Part shown: piece by piece, positions 29,488 to 38,475 of the stretch
Numbering within the stretch: the stretch's first letter is position 1
Layout: each line of letters begins with the position of its first letter
Origin: a virus
Length of the DNA: 64,000 bases
IMG/VR virus record: IMGVR_UViG_3300000101_000006
Span: 1 to 64,000 of that record
Strand: one strand, 5' to 3'
Notes under the pieces: model-generated
Databases searched by the model: none
Seen by the model: the letters and a program-made list of their open reading frames with translations, nothing else
Told to the model about the DNA's origin: nothing
Position numbers and translations under genes: made by a program

Positions 29488-29723
29488 ATGAAGAATTAAT
29501 GGACAAGATTATTGAGCGCTGTCAAGAAGACCCAAAGTTTGCTGAGGCATTCGACTATTTGCTCAAAGCTTCTCAAGGAGCTGCACTTGCTGGTTTCTCG
29601 AATGAAGAGATGGCGAATGTGTGCATCATGGGTTGGCTAATCGGAATGGACCCAAGTTTAGGCGAAATGGTTAAGAGTATGGCGAAAATTAGTAAAATGG
29701 GACTAGACATTGTGGATAAGTGA
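29484..29723 (+). CDS. Helical hypothetical protein (79 aa)
   Basis: MNEELMDKIIERCQEDPKFA is followed by a Gly/Met-containing helix pair. AGGAGAATCAAA precedes the chosen ATG; an upstream in-frame ATG lies inside the HNH gene. No family recognised. Confidence 0.65.
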   Translation: MNEELMDKIIERCQEDPKFAEAFDYLLKASQGAALAGFSNEEMANVCIMGWLIGMDPSLGEMVKSMAKISKMGLDIVDK

Positions 29724-29758
29724 ACTAATTACAGCATTATTTGGGAGAAAAAAATATT

Positions 29759-30448
29759 ATGTCTAAAGAAATGAAATTAATTTTTGAAAACTACAGAGGG
29801 GGATCTTTATCTAAGAGCAAGACTCTTCTTGAGTCTTGCAACTTTAATGAAGAAGAGCTCACAATGTTTAATGGCGGAGAGGTTCTAAACGAAGGAGTTT
29901 TTCAATTCGGAGCCAATCTTTGGAATCGTGGTGTGAAGCCACTAATGACCAGCATCAAAAACTACGCTGATGAAAAGGTAATGGCGTTACTAAGGAAGAT
30001 GCGTATTGCTTATGAGGGCTTTATTAAAAAGGCTAATAAAAACTTTCCAGAAATAATGACGGATACACAAAAAAGACTTGAAAAAGCAGCAATTAGGCTT
30101 TTAAATACAAAAAGACATGCGCGCTTGGGAATCCTGATCCTTACAGCCATATTTAAAGCTCTTGGAGGAGCAGCAATCGAAGCCATTGCTGATTCTGAAG
30201 GTACTGTGAAGAAACTTAAAGACATCATGACTGAGTTGATTGAAGGTACCCCAGCTAGAGTCATAAAAGCGCTTTTCGGAGCAGCAGATATAATGGAGAT
30301 CGGAGAAATAATTAAGTTGTTTAATAATTTTCGCTCAGACATGAAATCCCCTGCACTTAGTATTGCTTCAAGTCAAGATTCTGGCGTTGTTGGTACGGAC
30401 TTGGAACTCGCTGAAATATTTAAAAAAAACATTGGAGAAATAAAATGA
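29759..30448 (+). CDS. Presumed virion protein (229 aa)
   Basis: MSKEMKLIFENYRGGSLSKS, a basic/aromatic N-terminus; then helices and a Gly/Ala-rich hydrophobic segment 'LGILILTAIFKALGGAAIEA' that might be membrane-active. A start six codons upstream is possible. Co-directional with the following presumed virion genes, which is the basis of the call. Confidence 0.6.
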   Translation: MSKEMKLIFENYRGGSLSKSKTLLESCNFNEEELTMFNGGEVLNEGVFQFGANLWNRGVKPLMTSIKNYADEKVMALLRKMRIAYEGFIKKANKNFPEIMTDTQKRLEKAAIRLLNTKRHARLGILILTAIFKALGGAAIEAIADSEGTVKKLKDIMTELIEGTPARVIKALFGAADIMEIGEIIKLFNNFRSDMKSPALSIASSQDSGVVGTDLELAEIFKKNIGEIK

Positions 30449-30759
30449 AAATATCTAAAGAAAAATTAAAACAAATCATCAAGGAAGAACTTGAACTGTT
30501 CGAAATGGATGAACCAATTCCTGACGATGAAAATAGTCCAGAAGTAGTTAAGTCAAAATCTGAGTTTGCGAAGCAATTCTTAGAATTATCAAAAACAGTA
30601 AGAGGTACTTCTGGATTGGATGCTAATGAGATGCAGATGATTATGTCTCTAACGGTTTCTTTGATTAAGTTAGCCGCTGGAAAAAGTGCTGGCCCTATCT
30701 TGAAACAAATTAGCGATATTTCTAATAAGAAAATGGGGAACACTGGAGATGTTCAATGA
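30445..30759 (+). CDS. Presumed virion protein with 'MKISKEKL' N-terminal helix (104 aa)
   Basis: MKISKEKLKQIIKEELELFE matches the gene at 24512 over the first 15 residues apart from one position. The middle is acidic, the end helical. Coupled by ATGA overlaps to both neighbours, so it is made together with the 1570-residue protein. Possibly packaged or scaffolded in the head (inference). Confidence 0.65.
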   Translation: MKISKEKLKQIIKEELELFEMDEPIPDDENSPEVVKSKSEFAKQFLELSKTVRGTSGLDANEMQMIMSLTVSLIKLAAGKSAGPILKQISDISNKKMGNTGDVQ

Positions 30760-33700
30760 ACAAAAAAGAATTAGCAAGATTATTGTTTCAACGAAAAGAC
30801 ATTAGAGCCTTGTTTGAATCTCGACGTTTTGACGCGTCAACATTGAAGAGAGTTATCTCCGAAGAAATCATGCGAGAAGCATTTGAAGAGATCCCGCAGG
30901 ATTCTGATTTTGTCATAGACAATCGCCCATCGGAGGACAATATCTCACAAATGACTTCCATGATTGAAGATCTGAAAGCTACGCTTGACGAATTTAAGGG
31001 TCGCCTGGCTGACGTGAAAAAAGAGTTCACCCAGGCTAGAACCGACAGAGATCGACCAACGCAGAGAAACCTTGCAGATGAGAAAAGAATGATCACATCC
31101 GACATCGACCGATTAGAGGTTGAAATTAGAGGACTTGAAGCAGAACTACAAATTGCCTATAAAGCTGCTGGTAAATCACCTGCGAAAGAGGATGATGTAC
31201 AGGTTGCTAGAATAGCCAAAGCGGTAAAGGATGTCGTGACTCAAGCCTCCGATAACTTGGAGCAATCTAAAGATACCCCAGAAAACGTTGAGAAAATAGT
31301 AAAATCTGCAACAGCCAAATTGGACACAGCTGCTCAAAAATCGAAAGAAGTAGCCAAGAAAGCACAGTCAGCTCCAACACCTCAGCCCACAGTTGATTAT
31401 GATAAAACCATCGACGCAATAAAGAAAGTAAGGACTCCTCAAGCTACAACACCGAATCAAGTATCTACAGAATTAATATCGTCTCAAACCGGCCTGAGTC
31501 TCGACTCATATCGAGCAACATCACTCATTATGAACCCAATTGCCGCTGCAGTTCGAAGACTGAGTTTTCTTGCTGGTTTAACTTTTGGAATCGAAAATAT
31601 AACAATCGGAGATGTGATATACTATGCCTCTGGGAAAGAAGGTTACAGCCCTAGGGCGGCCGAAGCACGCAAGCAACTGGAGAAAACCGTTAGTCCAGAA
31701 GATTGGAAGGGTCAGACCGGCCAACTCACCGATTTGGATAAGCAAAAGCGAAGCGTTCCGCTTGTAGGATTTCTGAAAAGCAATGGGAAAATAGTCAAAA
31801 CCATTATACAAAGAGAACTTGATGCAGCAAAGAGTAAATTATCAGCCGGAGGCGTTTCAATGAAACCCTTTGCTGAGCAAGAAGCGGGATCTTCCGCGCC
31901 TTCTCCTCAAGCAGCGCCAACCAAACCCAAGGGTCGGAAAAGTAGAGGTGGTGTAAGGTTGGCCTCAAAGGCAATCGATGGTGAAAATGTGGAAACATCA
32001 TCCATCACACCAGCAGATGTCAAGGCAGCTGTGGAGCAAGATGTTGAACAAATAAAATCAAATCCAGAAATGAAGCAAAATGCAAAAGACCTTATGCAAC
32101 AAGTTCAAACACCAGAAGAAGAAACCACTTCTCAACTTCCAGCAGGCAAAGGTTGGAAAGACGCCAAAGATGCAGCAAGAAAAAAGGTCACAGAAGCCAC
32201 AACCATAGAGCAAATCAAAGCATCACTAGAATCCGCAGACGCATTTAAGGCTTTCTGGGGAGTCAAAGGAGAAGTAGATACTAAGATGGAGCAAGCAAAA
32301 GCATTGTTTGACGATAAGTATTTTGCAGCCCGAATCGAAGAGTTGAAAGCTAAAGCAACCGATGAAGGCAAAAAACAAGAAGTTGCTGAAGAAGCAGCAA
32401 ATCTTGCCGCAACGGTAATGGGGTACAGCGAATTCTTAAATAACATGATGTCTCAACAACCAGATTTCAAACCTCCAGAAATGGACTTCCCACAAGCAAT
32501 TCCAGAAGATGAAGGAGAATTCAATCGCTCCTTCATTCAACCTCTCGTCAAAATCCAAGAGCCGCCCGATGCATCTGTGAACAAAGATGGTTTGAAAGAA
32601 GATCAATACATTGAATTGTTTACAACTAATGCTGAGAATAATGATGTTTTAAAGTCAATAACTGAAGAAGACTTGCAAGTCTTTGGCGGATGGTACATCA
32701 TGTCGAAACAAAGCAAGTCACTGAATGAAGCAAAAGAAGACCAACTAGTTCAAATTGAAAATTATGGAAACTTTAATGATTTTTGGAACACCACAAATGG
32801 CCCAAAGTTTGTTAATGATGAAATTAAAAAATCTATTAAACAAAGATTTAGAAAAAAAGACCCTAAACTCGAAGCAACATTGGCTGGAATTCAAACACTA
32901 ATTGATAGCGGCCAAATCTCAATTCCTGACTCTATAACGATTGGCGAAGACCCAAATAAAGAAGCAGTTGGTCTCGTAGACAAGCAAATGGTTCAAGATG
33001 TAATCCAAAACACTCCAGAAGTAGAGCCGGATGCAGATGCCGATTTGAGCCCTCTCGCAACAGAAGAGATGGATACCGCATGGGCCACAACTCTCGACAC
33101 CTTCTTCGGAAAGAGCCGAGAAAACTCAAGCTTCATGAGACAATTCTTATTAAAGAATCAAGCATCAATGCTATATGGGATGATCGACGTTCTTGGGCAA
33201 ATCACTACAGGCGGTGCAGGCAACGAAGAACGAGCTTACACTGGCGAGAAAACTCAAGTAAAACGAAAGGAAGAGCCTGTCGTACCCCCAGCAGAAGCTG
33301 ATAAGAAAGAAGCCCCACCTAAGACAGATACGACCTCTACAGATACATCTGTTGATGATGAAGAGACGGAAAAAACCACTAGCGTCATTCCAGAATCTCT
33401 CGAAGAACAAGTTATCAATGAGATCTTTGGAATGTTTGGTGGCAAAGACAATGAAGACAAGGAAATCAAGTTCTCTCCAAAGTCAACAAGTCTCATGAGA
33501 CAAGACTTGGAAGCAATGGTTGACCTTTTACGTTCATTGAAAACAGATATCGGTCAATACAAAAAGTATTCGACATCATCTTCCGTTGATCCAAGATTCG
33601 ACGGTTCAACATTGAAAAGAGCAATGGACGCGAAATTAAAGGTTGTCCAACAATCAATTGCCCACTTGACAAAGGTCATCGATATTGAAGTTCAAAGCCA

Positions 33701-35468
33701 AAAAGATCAACTTAAGGCTGACGGAGCGCAAGCAGCCCAAGACTCAGTTGATTTGCAAGAAGCAAGCGGAAGCGATAGAAAAGTTAGAATCGCCGAAGTT
33801 GAGAAAGTTTACAATGAAATGAGGAGGCAATATCTAAAAGGTCTCAAAGTTTCTTTGTCTACAAATGATGCTGAAAAGGCAAAAGCCGGAGCGAAAGAGT
33901 TGAAGGATTACGTAATGGGTCAAGAAACTTTCATGAGCTATTTCCCATCCAACATTATAACATCTAGCGGTGGAGTGATGACTTTGGGTGCTGCTCACGA
34001 ATCTATGGTAGCTATTATCGCACCATTCATTGAAACGATCCGCGACATCGTCACAATCACAAAGACACAAAAAGTTTCTGAGTCCAATTTGCAACAAGCA
34101 ATTGGAAACTTAGTTATGATATCTGATTCTATCGAAAGCATGTTCAAAGTACCGTCTTTGATCGATAGAGAATTCATGAAGAAGTACATCGAAGCAGCAA
34201 AGCAGAACCCAGAAAACCAACCATTAACAGATGAAGAGCCTGGAATGATGGATAGAATGAAAGACCTTGCAGGAAAAGGTCTCGAGAAGCTTAAGCAAGC
34301 ATTCCAGTGGATGTCTGAGAAGATGTTGGTGTTCATGATGAAGCACTTTGGTGGAGATAGTAAATTCTTAAGTCAACTTGAAGACACGGATTTGAGCGAC
34401 GACGAGAAGCAAGAGATGGTGGAAGAAGTAGAAACCGCCATTGGCTTCTTGCAAAACCTAGACGACGCGGAAGAACAGGCTGTCAACAAGTTGTTTATAG
34501 ATATGGGTAAAAGAGGTGCTCAATTAGCAGAAGAAGTTTTTAAATATACAAATGTCCGAGATTTTGAAAGGCAATTATCGAGCAAGTTTGATTCTAAACT
34601 CAAAGAAATTTTATTCATCTCTATGAATAAAGCACTTAGTGATGAAGAGAGGGATCTAGTCGTGGGAATAATGAGAAACAAGCAAGATGAATTTGTTTCA
34701 TTTATGACAACATTTTTCAAAATCAAAGAAAAACTCGGCGATGAAGCGGCAAAAGAAGTTCTAAATCCACAAGACGCCACAATCACACAAGGCAATCAAG
34801 ATCCAAGTGCAGAAGATGAAGTGCCTGAACCGGAAAATCTAGGCAAAGACAACTCCGAACTTGAAGATGTCGATGGTTTTGATGACTCTGAGAAGACTGA
34901 TGACTCAGGAACTCCGGAAGACGAAGATGATATTGCAGACTTCAATAGAGAAGTTGAATCTGTGGACGAATTCCTTCCTCGCCTTAAGAAACCAACCAAT
35001 CCCATTGCTAAACAAATCCAGCCAATTAAAGATGGATTTGTAGATGTCTTATCAAAACAGAAAAAGATCCCAGTCCGCCGTGCTACAGAAATGTTTAATA
35101 AGTTTTTTCTCTTGATTTTCAAACAAATGAATAAAGATTTGGTAATGGAAGATAAAGATCAGTTTGCGAAAACCTTGATTCCAAAAATCAAACAAGATAC
35201 AAAGAGGTTCATATCTAGCCTTGGTAGTGATGAATTAAAAATCCGAGACTTTAATATTTTCTTTAAAAATATTAAAGAAGCAGATTTGATTAAATTAATC
35301 GCATTAATTCGTAAGCACAAGGTGAAAATCGCAAAGATTGTTTATGGAGAAAAGGGACAAGTCTCTCAAGATAACTCAGAAAAAGCCGTTAGAGGCAAAG
35401 AAGTCACTCTTCAAGAAGCTCTCAGCCCAATTATCGAAAAAATGCTCAACGAGCACTACAACTACTAA
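30756..35468 (+). CDS. Very large presumed virion protein (1570 aa)
   Basis: MNKKELARLLFQRKDIRALF; the N-terminus has a basic amphipathic helix ending in 'KRVISEEIMREAFEE'. The rest alternates coiled-coil segments (about 60-135), Ala/Pro/Thr-rich linkers and acidic stretches, ending 'IIEKMLNEHYNY'. No enzyme motif was seen. Size, composition and the co-translated partner with an IIKEE helix suggest an internal head or injected protein. It could also be a tail component. Confidence 0.7.
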   Translation: MNKKELARLLFQRKDIRALFESRRFDASTLKRVISEEIMREAFEEIPQDSDFVIDNRPSEDNISQMTSMIEDLKATLDEFKGRLADVKKEFTQARTDRDRPTQRNLADEKRMITSDIDRLEVEIRGLEAELQIAYKAAGKSPAKEDDVQVARIAKAVKDVVTQASDNLEQSKDTPENVEKIVKSATAKLDTAAQKSKEVAKKAQSAPTPQPTVDYDKTIDAIKKVRTPQATTPNQVSTELISSQTGLSLDSYRATSLIMNPIAAAVRRLSFLAGLTFGIENITIGDVIYYASGKEGYSPRAAEARKQLEKTVSPEDWKGQTGQLTDLDKQKRSVPLVGFLKSNGKIVKTIIQRELDAAKSKLSAGGVSMKPFAEQEAGSSAPSPQAAPTKPKGRKSRGGVRLASKAIDGENVETSSITPADVKAAVEQDVEQIKSNPEMKQNAKDLMQQVQTPEEETTSQLPAGKGWKDAKDAARKKVTEATTIEQIKASLESADAFKAFWGVKGEVDTKMEQAKALFDDKYFAARIEELKAKATDEGKKQEVAEEAANLAATVMGYSEFLNNMMSQQPDFKPPEMDFPQAIPEDEGEFNRSFIQPLVKIQEPPDASVNKDGLKEDQYIELFTTNAENNDVLKSITEEDLQVFGGWYIMSKQSKSLNEAKEDQLVQIENYGNFNDFWNTTNGPKFVNDEIKKSIKQRFRKKDPKLEATLAGIQTLIDSGQISIPDSITIGEDPNKEAVGLVDKQMVQDVIQNTPEVEPDADADLSPLATEEMDTAWATTLDTFFGKSRENSSFMRQFLLKNQASMLYGMIDVLGQITTGGAGNEERAYTGEKTQVKRKEEPVVPPAEADKKEAPPKTDTTSTDTSVDDEETEKTTSVIPESLEEQVINEIFGMFGGKDNEDKEIKFSPKSTSLMRQDLEAMVDLLRSLKTDIGQYKKYSTSSSVDPRFDGSTLKRAMDAKLKVVQQSIAHLTKVIDIEVQSQKDQLKADGAQAAQDSVDLQEASGSDRKVRIAEVEKVYNEMRRQYLKGLKVSLSTNDAEKAKAGAKELKDYVMGQETFMSYFPSNIITSSGGVMTLGAAHESMVAIIAPFIETIRDIVTITKTQKVSESNLQQAIGNLVMISDSIESMFKVPSLIDREFMKKYIEAAKQNPENQPLTDEEPGMMDRMKDLAGKGLEKLKQAFQWMSEKMLVFMMKHFGGDSKFLSQLEDTDLSDDEKQEMVEEVETAIGFLQNLDDAEEQAVNKLFIDMGKRGAQLAEEVFKYTNVRDFERQLSSKFDSKLKEILFISMNKALSDEERDLVVGIMRNKQDEFVSFMTTFFKIKEKLGDEAAKEVLNPQDATITQGNQDPSAEDEVPEPENLGKDNSELEDVDGFDDSEKTDDSGTPEDEDDIADFNREVESVDEFLPRLKKPTNPIAKQIQPIKDGFVDVLSKQKKIPVRRATEMFNKFFLLIFKQMNKDLVMEDKDQFAKTLIPKIKQDTKRFISSLGSDELKIRDFNIFFKNIKEADLIKLIALIRKHKVKIAKIVYGEKGQVSQDNSEKAVRGKEVTLQEALSPIIEKMLNEHYNY

Positions 35469-35477
35469 GGAGCCATC

Positions 35478-36821
35478 ATGGCAAAAAAAAACTTAATCAT
35501 CGATACAAACGTTTTCCTTTCGGATAGCGAGTGCTTCGAGAAGTTCGAAAATAATGACCTGTTTGTACCAATCAAGGTCTTGGAGGAATTAGACAAACAT
35601 AAGACCCGACAAGACTCCGTTGGCTTTCATGCACGTCAAGCCATTAGGCGATTTGACGTTTTAAGAGCCTCTGGAAGCCTCTCAAAGGGTGTTAGACTTG
35701 GTAAGGGGTTAGGAGTGCTTCGCTTTGTTAAAGCGGAGGAGAACGCACTAGAGGAGCTCCCAAAGGGACTCTCACATAAGTCATCGGACAACTTGATCTT
35801 GGCTGCTGCCTTAGCAATTAGAGCCGAGAATCCAAAGAGAAAGACAATCGTTGTTTCTCAAGATGTTAACATGCGAGTTATCGCAGATGCTCTAGGGTTA
35901 TTGACTGAAGATTATGTCTCCTCACAAGTCGTTGCATCTCGAGATGTTATCTATGAAGGCTTCTCAAAGTTCCTCGTCGATGATTTTATGGTTGATGAGT
36001 TCTATGATAATCAAGACGTTTGGCTCTATGAGGAAGACGCACTAGAGCAAGGCATTGTGTTATATCTAAATCAATACGTCATGCTTGTGTCAACAGAAAA
36101 TGAAAAGAAAACAGCAATTGCTAGATTCTCCGGTTGGAACAATCCTATCAAACAAATCGCTCGTAGAGATGATACTTTCTCTTGGGGAATCAAGCCAAGA
36201 AACAAAGAACAAAAGTGTGGCTTAGACATGCTTATGAACGACGACATTCCCTTTGTAAGCATGATTGGACGTGCCGGTAGTGGTAAGACCCTTATGGCGA
36301 TGGCCGCTGGCTTAGAACAAGTCCTAGGGCTCGAGAAGGGACGTTACAATCGCATCATTATTTCGAGACCAGTCCAGCCATTAGGTAAAGACATTGGATT
36401 CCTTCCCGGAACAATGGAAGAGAAGATGGCTCCTTGGATGAAGCCTATCTTTGATAACATGCAATACATCATGGGATCTGATCGAACAATGCTTGACCTT
36501 TATCTCGAGAAAGGTGTTATTGAGATTGACGCAATCACTTATATTCGTGGACGCTCCATTTCAAATGCCTATGTCATCATTGATGAAGCACAAAATCTAA
36601 CAGCTCACGAAGTAAAGACTATTCTTACTCGAATCGGCGAGAACACCAAGATTGTTTTAACTGGAGACATCGAACAGATCGACAACGTCTACACTAACGA
36701 AACATCTAACGGTTTGACTTATGCGATTGAGAAATTCAAAGAGTCTCCATTATCTGGTCACATCACGTTTAAGAAAGGTGAAAGATCGAAATTAGCCACT
36801 GAAGCTTCAAAACTTCTTTGA
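35478..36821 (+). CDS. phoH: PIN-PhoH protein (PhoH2-type ATPase/RNase)
   Basis: The 447-residue protein has a PIN domain ('LIIDTNVFL', D9; 'VLEELD'; 'SSDN'; 'SQDVNMR') and a PhoH ATPase with Walker A GRAGSGKT (264-271) and Walker B VIIDEAQN (366-373). PhoH2-type proteins are RNA helicase/RNase enzymes; PhoH genes are common in marine phages. AAGGAGCCATC precedes the ATG. It stands after the virion block, and the next promoter overlaps its stop. Confidence 0.9.
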   Translation: MAKKNLIIDTNVFLSDSECFEKFENNDLFVPIKVLEELDKHKTRQDSVGFHARQAIRRFDVLRASGSLSKGVRLGKGLGVLRFVKAEENALEELPKGLSHKSSDNLILAAALAIRAENPKRKTIVVSQDVNMRVIADALGLLTEDYVSSQVVASRDVIYEGFSKFLVDDFMVDEFYDNQDVWLYEEDALEQGIVLYLNQYVMLVSTENEKKTAIARFSGWNNPIKQIARRDDTFSWGIKPRNKEQKCGLDMLMNDDIPFVSMIGRAGSGKTLMAMAAGLEQVLGLEKGRYNRIIISRPVQPLGKDIGFLPGTMEEKMAPWMKPIFDNMQYIMGSDRTMLDLYLEKGVIEIDAITYIRGRSISNAYVIIDEAQNLTAHEVKTILTRIGENTKIVLTGDIEQIDNVYTNETSNGLTYAIEKFKESPLSGHITFKKGERSKLATEASKLL

Positions 36822-36846
36822 CATTCATTGTTTTATATGTTATAAT
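36818..36846 (+). promoter_or_regulatory. Consensus sigma70 promoter
   Basis: TTGACA, 17 bp, TATAAT, overlapping the phoH stop, 18 bases before the next start. No palindrome. Confidence 0.8.
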
Positions 36847-36864
36847 ATATAAAAGGAGACAACT

Positions 36865-37539
36865 ATGTGGATAACTGAGTCGGCAAAAAAAGGTCGGAAA
36901 ATGAAAGATATGTTTAATTTAAATGATATAACTATAATCATAAAAGATAAGATATCGGACGACGTGGACTTTGAGTTCGTTCTCAATTACATCGCAGCAA
37001 GAGTCCCCTTCTATTTAACTTCCAATATTGAAATGATCTATGTCGGGCAGTTTCCGGAAATGAAGGAAAGAGACATTAATGCATTCTATGAAAATGACGC
37101 TATTTACGTCACAAACAAGCAAGATGGTGAGATGGATATGATTGAAGATGTTATTCATGAAATCTCACACGCCGTTGAACAATATAATCAGGAGTTCATT
37201 TATGGATCAGGAGCATTGCAAAGAGAATTTGTCGCAAAACGAAAAAGGTTGTCCGCACTGTTATCGCAGAAATATGAAGTACCTGCTGATTTTAATATTA
37301 ACTTCGAGTACGATAGGGCCATTGATGAATTTCTTTACCGTGACGTCGGATATGACGCACTCAATCAGATTTGTGTTAATATCTTTCCTTCTGCTTATGC
37401 TTGTACGTCGGTAAGCGAGTATTGGGCAAAAGGGTTCGAGGAACTATTTATTGGCGAAACAAATAATCTAAGACAAATGTGTCCTGTTTTATATAAGACA
37501 CTCGCATTGCTAATAAAAGAACTTAAAGAAAATACTTGA
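36865..37539 (+). CDS. HExxH metallopeptidase-like protein (224 aa)
   Basis: 'DVIHEISHAVEQ' (H98, E99, H102) is a zinc peptidase motif. The protein otherwise has an N-terminal beta region and a C-terminal helical part. AAGGAGACAACT before ATGTGG supports this start over an internal Met at 13. Own promoter. Third HExxH protein in the window, not obviously homologous to the other two. Confidence 0.7.
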   Translation: MWITESAKKGRKMKDMFNLNDITIIIKDKISDDVDFEFVLNYIAARVPFYLTSNIEMIYVGQFPEMKERDINAFYENDAIYVTNKQDGEMDMIEDVIHEISHAVEQYNQEFIYGSGALQREFVAKRKRLSALLSQKYEVPADFNINFEYDRAIDEFLYRDVGYDALNQICVNIFPSAYACTSVSEYWAKGFEELFIGETNNLRQMCPVLYKTLALLIKELKENT

Positions 37540-37564
37540 CAAACATTCTTCACCGTGTTACCTT
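37536..37564 (+). promoter_or_regulatory. sigma70-type promoter
   Basis: TTGACA, 17 bp ending in CACCGTGT, TACCTT. It is the region-1 type of promoter without the palindrome. Drives the Cas4-like nuclease. Confidence 0.75.
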
Positions 37565-37584
37565 ATTAAGACACGGAGGACTTT

Positions 37585-38361
37585 ATGTCAAAACAACACA
37601 TTTCTTATTCAGAATTAAAAATCTTTACGGAGTGCCCATACAAATGGAAACTTCAATACCTAGACGGACTCAAAGGCTTTACAGGTAACATATATACCGC
37701 TTTTGGATCAGCCATACATGCGGTATGCGAACAATCAGCACTAGGCAATCTAGAACCAGAGAATTATGCAGAGTACTTTGATACTGCTTTCTTGTTGGAG
37801 CTCAAGAATCTTGACGAGAAACCAAAGAACAAGATGATCGTGGAGATGCGAGAACAAAGCCGTGAGATCTTCCACAAGGTCTTTCCTGCTCTCCAAGAGA
37901 TGTTTCCGGGCTATGAGGTATACTCTTCAGAAGAAGACATCTACGAGCCGATACAAGAGCTTAAGTTCACACGCTATCTCAAAGGATTCATTGACCTTGT
38001 TATTAAAACGCCTGACGGCAAGTTTCACATCATTGACTGGAAGTCTTGCTCTTGGGGTTGGGATATGAAACGCAAAAGCGAACCAATGACCACTTACCAG
38101 TTGACGCTATATAAAAAGTTCTTCTGTGAGAAACATGACGTTGATGCGAAGATGGTTGAGACATATTTTGGACTTCTCAAGCGAACAGCGAAAAAGGACA
38201 ACGTCGAAATCTTCCGAGTCACATCCGGACCAAAGAAAACAGAGAATGCGACAAAGGTGCTTACAAATGCATGTAACTTGATCAATAAAGGCATAGCCAT
38301 CAAGAATCGAAACTCCTGCTCAAAGTGTCCTTTCAACAACACGGAGCATTGCACAAGATAA
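37585..38361 (+). CDS. Cas4/RecB-like PD-(D/E)XK nuclease
   Basis: The 258-residue protein shows H45 ('GSAIHAVC'), 'GFIDLVIK' (D137), 'IIDWKSC' (D151, K153) and 'YQLTLYKK' (Q172, Y176). One N-terminal Cys (C17) and three C-terminal Cys (C245, C248, C256) match the iron-sulfur arrangement of Cas4/AddB-type nucleases. Probably a DNA end-processing exonuclease in replication or recombination. No cas1/cas2 and no CRISPR array are present. Confidence 0.85.
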   Translation: MSKQHISYSELKIFTECPYKWKLQYLDGLKGFTGNIYTAFGSAIHAVCEQSALGNLEPENYAEYFDTAFLLELKNLDEKPKNKMIVEMREQSREIFHKVFPALQEMFPGYEVYSSEEDIYEPIQELKFTRYLKGFIDLVIKTPDGKFHIIDWKSCSWGWDMKRKSEPMTTYQLTLYKKFFCEKHDVDAKMVETYFGLLKRTAKKDNVEIFRVTSGPKKTENATKVLTNACNLINKGIAIKNRNSCSKCPFNNTEHCTR

Positions 38362-38387
38362 GAAAAATAAAAAAATAAATAAAAAAC

Positions 38388-38447
38388 TTGACAACCCCCA
38401 ACTAATGTGGTATCATTAGTAATGAAAAGTGGGGTTGTCTTTTTTTG
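38388..38447 (+). promoter_or_regulatory. Promoter nested in an intrinsic terminator
   Basis: TTGACA (38388-38393), 17 bp, TATCAT (38411-38416). The stem GACAACCCC (38390-38398) pairs with GGGGTTGTC (38431-38439), followed by seven or more T. The -10 box lies within a second inverted repeat ACTAATG-N6-CATTAGT (38401-38420). Confidence 0.7.
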
Positions 38448-38475
38448 TGCCCCAAAAAATCGATAAGGAATTAAT

